Positions 12,066-16,633 of a stretch of DNA of 16,633 nucleotides are shown piece after piece. This stretch comes from CAZFQD01 sp964520885 (GTDB lineage: Bacteria; Bacillota; Clostridia; Oscillospirales; SIG519). The first letter of the stretch is position 1. Each line of letters starts with the position of its first letter. Location of the stretch: positions 1 to 16,633 of the forward strand of contig CAZFQD010000039.1 in assembly GCA_964520885.1 (NCBI GenBank). Direction: 5' to 3'. The notes below the pieces were generated by a model. It searched no databases and was not told where the DNA came from. It saw only the letters and a list, made by a program, of their open reading frames with translations. The position numbers and the translations under genes were made by a program.

Positions 12066-14381
12066 TCATTGCTTTATTTCTTCCATTATAAATGCCTCAA
12101 TGATATCGCCTACTTTAAGGTCATTATATTTTTCAATACCTATACCACATTCATATCCTTCTGCAACCTCTTTTACATCATCTTTAAATCTCTTTAAGCT
12201 TTCAGTTTTGCCTGTATGCACAACAATTCCATCACGAACTAATCTAATGCTCGCCGATCGAGTAATTTTTCCGTTTGTAACATAACAGCCTGCAATTGTT
12301 CCCGAACCTGTTATTTTAAATACATTTCTTATCTCAACTTTGCCTAAAAATACCTCTTTAAATTTAGGGGTTAACATTCCCTTCATAGCTGTTTGAATTT
12401 CATCAATACAGTCATAAATAACACTATAATAACGAACATCAACATTGCTTTGTGTTGCTGACTCAAAAGCACCTGCATCGGGACGAACATTAAAGCCAAC
12501 TACAATAGCATTAGAAACTGTGGCTAACGAAATATCACTTTCGTTAATTGCACCAACTCCACCATGAATTACCTTTACCCTAACTTCTTCGTTTGCAATT
12601 TTCTCAAGTGAAGCCTTAATAGCCTCAACTGAGCCTTGAACATCTGCCTTAACAATTATATTTAAATCCTTAATCTCGCCATCCTTAATTAGTTCAAATA
12701 AATCTTCTAAGCTAACCTTAGTTGCCGTTCCATAAAGTTCTTGCTTAGCCTGATATTTTCTTTGTTCAACAACTTCTCTTGCCATTCTTTCGTCGTTTAC
12801 ACAGTGGAAAACTTCTCCTGCATCTGGCACTTCGCCTAAACCGACAATTTCAACAGGTATTGATGCCCCTGCACTTGTTACTTTATTACCTTTATCATCA
12901 ATCATAATACGAACACGGCCAACAGTAGTTCCGGCAATGATTATATCACCGATTTTTAATGTTCCATTTTGCACTAAAACAGTGGCAATAGGTCCTCTGC
13001 CCTTGTCAAGTTTCGCCTCAATAACGGTTCCCTTAGCTAATCTATTTGGATTGGATTTTAATTCCTTCATTTCTGAAACTAATATAATCATTTCAAGTAA
13101 CTTATCAATATTTTCTTTTTTAATAGCCGAAACAGGCACACATATCGTGTCTCCACCCCACTCTTCGGTAACAAGACCATATTCTGTAAGTTCTTGTTTG
13201 ATTTTTTCGGGATTAGCTCCCTCTTTATCCATTTTATTAATTGCAACAATAATTGATACTCCTGCGGCTTTTGCATGATTAATGGCCTCTATAGTTTGAG
13301 GCATAATTCCATCATCGGCTGCAACAACAAGTATTGCAATATCTGTAACCAATGCTCCTCTTGCACGCATAGCTGTAAAAGCAGCATGTCCCGGTGTATC
13401 CAAAAAGGTTATTTCTTTTTTATTTATTTTAACTCTATATGCTCCAATATGTTGAGTAATTCCGCCTGATTCGGTTGCAATTACATTTGCATTTCTAATT
13501 GCATCAAGCAAAGAAGTTTTGCCGTGGTCAACATGCCCCATAACAACAACAACAGGCGACCTACTGCTTAGTTCTTCATCTTTATCTTCGCTAATATCAA
13601 TTAATCTATCTTCAATTGTAACAATAACTTGTTTGCTAACTTTAGCTCCAAATTCCTCAGCTATTAATGAGGCGGTATCATAATCTATTATTTGTGAAGC
13701 TGAAGCCATTATACCAAGTTGCAATAATTTTTTAACAATCTCTGCATTTGTAACAATAAGTTTTGAAGCCAATTCAGAAACGGCAATCTCTTCTGGAAGA
13801 ACTAATTTTAAAGATGCTTTCTTTTTCTTTTCAATTTCAAGTCTTTTTAGTTTGTTTGCCTCTTCATTACGATACTTTGAACTTGATTTGTATTGTCTAT
13901 TTACAGGTTTTTTAAATTTTTGCTTTTGATTTCCAATATCTTTGGCTTTGTCTGGAATTAATTTATCAACTTTATCGTCAAACTTTGAAAGGTCAACATT
14001 TGCTGTTCTTGTATCAACATGTCTAACTCTATCTTCAACCTTACCAGAAATAGGTTTGTTATCAATTGGTGTTTGTTTTTCGCCTTTTATATTTTTATCG
14101 GCGGTTTTTTTACTGTTAGCCTCAGTATCTGATAACTTTTCTTGCTCTGTAGGTTGATGTTTTTCCACAACAGGAAAAGCAGAAAAATATTCAAGCAAAC
14201 TTTCCAATTGATGTTTTTTTGTATAATAATCAAATACAATGTCAAGTTCCTTTTCACTTAAAACTGCCATATGATTTTTAGGCAAAGTGCTATATTTAGC
14301 CAACAGTTCCATTATCTCTTTGCTTTGCACACCAAAATCTTTACCCAATTCAAAAATGCGATATTTAATTTCAATACTCAT
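12066..14381 (-). CDS. infB: Translation initiation factor IF-2
   Basis: GTPase that brings initiator tRNA to the 30S subunit and promotes subunit joining. The 771-aa protein has an N-terminal IF2_N helical domain (about 1-50), a charged, low-complexity linker (about 75-190), a second IF2_N domain (about 197-247), and the G domain: G1 GHVDHGKTS (282-290), G3 DTPGH (328-332), G4 NKMD (382-385) and a G5 SAI. The C-terminal domains II, III and IV follow. Length is typical for Clostridia. ATG 14381 has GGAAGGA about 12 nt upstream, slightly far. No strong internal start for a shorter isoform was identified. Confidence 0.97.
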   Translation of the reverse strand: MSIEIKYRIFELGKDFGVQSKEIMELLAKYSTLPKNHMAVLSEKELDIVFDYYTKKHQLESLLEYFSAFPVVEKHQPTEQEKLSDTEANSKKTADKNIKGEKQTPIDNKPISGKVEDRVRHVDTRTANVDLSKFDDKVDKLIPDKAKDIGNQKQKFKKPVNRQYKSSSKYRNEEANKLKRLEIEKKKKASLKLVLPEEIAVSELASKLIVTNAEIVKKLLQLGIMASASQIIDYDTASLIAEEFGAKVSKQVIVTIEDRLIDISEDKDEELSSRSPVVVVMGHVDHGKTSLLDAIRNANVIATESGGITQHIGAYRVKINKKEITFLDTPGHAAFTAMRARGALVTDIAILVVAADDGIMPQTIEAINHAKAAGVSIIVAINKMDKEGANPEKIKQELTEYGLVTEEWGGDTICVPVSAIKKENIDKLLEMIILVSEMKELKSNPNRLAKGTVIEAKLDKGRGPIATVLVQNGTLKIGDIIIAGTTVGRVRIMIDDKGNKVTSAGASIPVEIVGLGEVPDAGEVFHCVNDERMAREVVEQRKYQAKQELYGTATKVSLEDLFELIKDGEIKDLNIIVKADVQGSVEAIKASLEKIANEEVRVKVIHGGVGAINESDISLATVSNAIVVGFNVRPDAGAFESATQSNVDVRYYSVIYDCIDEIQTAMKGMLTPKFKEVFLGKVEIRNVFKITGSGTIAGCYVTNGKITRSASIRLVRDGIVVHTGKTESLKRFKDDVKEVAEGYECGIGIEKYNDLKVGDIIEAFIMEEIKQ

Positions 14382-14425
14382 AGGTTAAACCAATCCTTCC
14401 GTTTAGAGGTTAGAATTTATCCTCT

Positions 14426-14446
14426 CATTCTACATTCTACATTAAA
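14426..14446. repeat. Heptanucleotide tandem repeat between ylxQ and infB
   Basis: CATTCTA, CATTCTA, CATTAAA: three 7-bp units. On the minus strand the last one carries the TAA stop codon of ylxQ (14442-14444) and the others read TGTAGAA. Confidence 0.55.
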
Positions 14447-14741
14447 TTATATCTTCAAGGGCTTTTGCAAAAATCTCATCGGTAACAGCAAAAACCGCAA
14501 CCTCATTATATCCAAGTGCTAACCCTAATTCTTCTTTTGAATAACTTGTTTTAATTAACTTTTTACTTTTTATTGAAGTTTCTTTAACTATTTCCTTTTC
14601 GGAATTTTTTGCAATGTTAACAGCCATAACAACTAAATGTACTTTATTATTTTTTAATGCTTCAACAGATAAATTTGTTCCTATTGCTAACATATTTGCT
14701 TTTCTACATAAACCACATAAAGAAAGGAACTTATCCTTCAC
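14442..14741 (-). CDS. ylxQ: L7Ae-family RNA-binding protein YlxQ
   Basis: A 99-aa protein of the ribosomal L7Ae/L30e/S12e family, which binds kink-turn RNA; the exact role of YlxQ is not settled. Visible family features are FLSLCGLCRKANMLAIGTNLSVEALK at the N-terminus, a central VHLVVMAVNIAKNSEKEI strand-helix unit, and GYNEVAVFAVTDEIFAKALEDII at the end. It starts with GTG 14741, 11 bp inside the end of ylxR, so translation is probably coupled; GGAG lies about 10 nt upstream. Between rnpM and infB is its standard place in Firmicutes. Confidence 0.9.
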   Translation of the reverse strand: MKDKFLSLCGLCRKANMLAIGTNLSVEALKNNKVHLVVMAVNIAKNSEKEIVKETSIKSKKLIKTSYSKEELGLALGYNEVAVFAVTDEIFAKALEDII

Positions 14742-15003
14742 CTTTGCTCATCTCCAATTCAAGAGCGGAATATACCTCATTAGGTATAGGACTTTCAAAG
14801 GCTCTTTCAATTCTTTTTGCTTTTCTGGCTTTTTTTAAGCAATCGGTATTTGGACACAAATATGCTCCTCTACCTTGCTTTTTGCCAGTAAAATCAAGTG
14901 TTATTTCACCCAATTGATTTTTAACAACCCTAATTAATTCCTTTTTAGGTTTGCTCTGTCCACAACCGGTACACATTCTAAGAGGAATTTTTTTGGTTTT
15001 CAA
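14731..15003 (-). CDS. rnpM: YlxR / RnpM family RNA-binding protein
   Basis: A 90-aa basic protein with the DUF448 (YlxR) signature: PLRMCTGCGQSKPKKELIRVV near the N-terminus and GRGAYLCPNTDCLKKARK (about 44-61). In Bacillus subtilis this protein (RnpM) binds and modulates RNase P RNA; in others YlxR is described as a nucleoid-type regulator. Starts with TTG 15003, which has AGGGGG 8 nt upstream and no better ATG. It lies 14 bp after nusA and overlaps ylxQ, the invariant order in Firmicutes. Confidence 0.92.
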   Translation of the reverse strand: MKTKKIPLRMCTGCGQSKPKKELIRVVKNQLGEITLDFTGKKQGRGAYLCPNTDCLKKARKAKRIERAFESPIPNEVYSALELEMSKGEG

Positions 15004-15017
15004 AGCAAAAGCCCCCT

Positions 15018-16079
15018 TTATGAAATCTCTTGAGATTCAGGTCTAATATCTATTTTCCAGCCTGTTAATTTAGCGGCAAGCCGAGCATTTTGACCTTCTT
15101 TACCTATTGCTAATGAAAGTTGGTCATCCACTACAACAGCCTTGCAAGCCTTTTTTTCTTCATATACTTCAACTTTAGTAATAGTAGCAGGAGATAAAGC
15201 CGCCGCTATATATTTTCCAATATCATCACTATATCTAATAATATCAACTTTTTCACCTTTAAGCTCATCTAAAATGCTATTTATTCTTGCTCTTTTAGGT
15301 CCAATGCAAGCACCAATAGGGTCAACATTACTATCTTTTGACACAACGGCAATCTTAGTTCTTGCACCTGCCTCACGGGCAATTGACATTACCTCAATAG
15401 TTCCATCGGAAATTTCAGGCACCTCAAGTTCAAACAAACGACGAACTAAGCCGGGATGAGTCCTTGAAATAACAACCTCGTGACCATAACTTCCCTTTTC
15501 TTTATCTCTTTTTTTTACCTCAACAACATAAATCTTAACTCTATTGCCTTCTTTTAAAATTTCTCCGGGAATTTGCTCTCGAATAGGTAGTCCAACCTCA
15601 TGTCTGCCAATTTCTAAAATAGCAACCTTACTATTTGGGTCTATTCTTTGAACTACCCCACTCAACAATTCGTTTTGTTTGCCTTCAAATTCTTGCACTA
15701 ATGAGCCGTTAATAGCCTCGTTAATTGCTTGAACAATAACATTCTTGCCAATTTTTGCGGCTATTCTACCAAAATTATTTGTTTCAATATCCACTTCAGC
15801 ATTATCGCCAACAGTGAGTTTTTTATTTATTTTGCGTGCATCAGCAAGTGAAATTTCAAACAAAGGATTTGCAACTTCTTCAACAACCTCTTTTGTAACA
15901 AAAAATCTTATTAGCTTTTTTTCCCCATCAAATGTTGCAGATAAATTTTCTGCGCTTCCACCTTTATCTCTTTTAACTGCCGCAACTATTGCCGCCTTGA
16001 TTTTTTCAAGCATATATTCTTTTGCAATACCCTTTTCCTTTTCTAACAAGTCAAGAGCCTCAAAAAATTCCTCATTCAT
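15018..16079 (-). CDS. nusA: Transcription termination/antitermination protein NusA
   Basis: Binds RNA polymerase and nascent RNA, modulating pausing, termination and antitermination. The 353-aa protein has the Firmicutes layout: N-terminal polymerase-binding domain (about 1-125), S1 domain (about 135-200), and two KH domains. The second KH loop is intact (GKEG, 326-329, in LAIGKEGQNARLAAKLTGW). The first KH loop reads GPKR (260-263), where NusA normally has GxxG, an unusual change confirmed in the DNA (AGA codon at 15291-15293). There is no acidic C-terminal extension, as usual in Firmicutes. ATG 16079 follows AAGGAGAG at about 8 nt. It follows rimP by 29 bp. Confidence 0.97.
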   Translation of the reverse strand: MNEEFFEALDLLEKEKGIAKEYMLEKIKAAIVAAVKRDKGGSAENLSATFDGEKKLIRFFVTKEVVEEVANPLFEISLADARKINKKLTVGDNAEVDIETNNFGRIAAKIGKNVIVQAINEAINGSLVQEFEGKQNELLSGVVQRIDPNSKVAILEIGRHEVGLPIREQIPGEILKEGNRVKIYVVEVKKRDKEKGSYGHEVVISRTHPGLVRRLFELEVPEISDGTIEVMSIAREAGARTKIAVVSKDSNVDPIGACIGPKRARINSILDELKGEKVDIIRYSDDIGKYIAAALSPATITKVEVYEEKKACKAVVVDDQLSLAIGKEGQNARLAAKLTGWKIDIRPESQEIS

Positions 16080-16108
16080 TTTATTAATCTCTCCTTAAAA
16101 TTATCTTA

Positions 16109-16606
16109 TTATATTAACACATTAAGCTTTACAACTGCACAATTTTCTATTGGAATTTCATTTATTGCATCATTTATCTTAATGCCAATTAACCCGTTTT
16201 CAAAATTCGTTAGTTGTCCGTTTAATTCCTTTACTCCATTTATTGACTTATACAACTTTATTTTAATTTGACTACCTATAAATCGTAAAAAATGGCTTTC
16301 TTTTTTAAGTTCTCTTTCAATACCGGGAGAGGAAACCTCTAAATAATAACTTTGCTTTATGAAATCCTCTTTATCCAATACTTTCTCTATACCTTTACTA
16401 ACATTTTCGCAATCTTCAATATTAACTCCGCCTTGTTTATCTATAAAAATTCTAAGAAACCACGAAGCACCTTCTTTTACAAACTGCACATCCCAAAGTT
16501 CTAAGCAAAAACCTTGTGTGATAAAAAATGCACAATCATACACTTTATTAACTATTGAATTATTGTTTTGTGTCAATGTTTTCACGTATAATCTATTTAT
16601 CTTCAT
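16109..16606 (-). CDS. rimP: Ribosome maturation factor RimP
   Basis: Needed for maturation of the 30S subunit. The 165-aa protein shows the RimP pattern: FCLELWDVQFVKEGASWFLRIFIDK (about 33-57), GGVNIEDCENVSKGIEKVLD and YLEVSSPGIERELKKESHFLRFIG (about 87-110), then the SH3-like C-terminal domain. The N-terminus is a little longer than usual and no convincing ribosome binding site precedes ATG 16606; GTG or TTG codons at about 16585 or 16576 are alternatives. It is the first gene of the operon in the window. The operon promoter is not visible in the 27 bp left. Confidence 0.92.
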   Translation of the reverse strand: MKINRLYVKTLTQNNNSIVNKVYDCAFFITQGFCLELWDVQFVKEGASWFLRIFIDKQGGVNIEDCENVSKGIEKVLDKEDFIKQSYYLEVSSPGIERELKKESHFLRFIGSQIKIKLYKSINGVKELNGQLTNFENGLIGIKINDAINEIPIENCAVVKLNVLI

Positions 16607-16633
16607 AAAGGGGGTAATTAGATTATTTTTCTC

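Noticed and set aside
15142..16098. Long plus-strand open frames opposite nusA, infB, prfB and others
   Set aside because: They are antisense to clearly identified genes and their translations show no protein-family pattern.

Overview
The window looks like a low-GC Firmicutes chromosome, probably from an uncultured member of the Clostridia. The evidence is the AT-rich sequence, the AGGAG-type ribosome binding sites, and the gene order rimP-nusA-rnpM(ylxR)-ylxQ-infB-rbfA-nrnA-truB-ribF. A run of exactly 100 N marks a scaffold join, so this is a draft or metagenome assembly. I cannot name the species.

Right two thirds (about 7.6-16.6 kb, minus strand): the translation/transcription operon. rimP, nusA, rnpM, ylxQ, infB, rbfA, nrnA and truB lie close together. 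ylxP, often found between infB and rbfA in Firmicutes, is absent. The usual truB-ribF junction is interrupted by about 1.1 kb of accessory DNA. It holds a Phd/YefM-ParE/RelE toxin-antitoxin pair with its own promoter and a perfect 24-bp operator, an unlisted 57-codon ORF, and a compact mosaic of palindromes around the remains of a REP-associated (RAYT, Y1) transposase. The ribosome binding site of ribF lies in the last codons of that remnant.

Middle (about 4-7.6 kb): a biotin locus and an exporter. birA and bioY are transcribed leftward. An ABC-2 type exporter (ATPase plus permease) is transcribed rightward. The shared promoter region contains a good BirA operator (TTGTCAACA-N14-GGTTTACAA). 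It covers the -35 of birA and a possible -10 of the exporter, so birA-bioY is probably autoregulated and the exporter may also respond to biotin.

Left (1-4 kb): dusB (plus strand) converges on bioY with an 18-bp overlap of the two 3' ends. Between dusB and prfB lie the gap, a 31-bp tandem repeat and a half-site of a well-known dispersed repeat. prfB encodes RF2 in a single frame without the usual programmed frameshift. Downstream of it is a solitary intracellular-type GH29 alpha-L-fucosidase, flanked by inverted GGGGACGG repeats of the kind associated with RAYT transposases and preceded by a promoter with a palindromic operator.

A pattern across the whole window is a set of short tandem repeats, all with a 7-bp period but with different sequences (ATTCCTA, AATTGTT, ATTCATT, CATTCTA, CAATTGA). 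They lie in intergenic gaps and supply the stop codons of five genes and ribosome binding sites of others.
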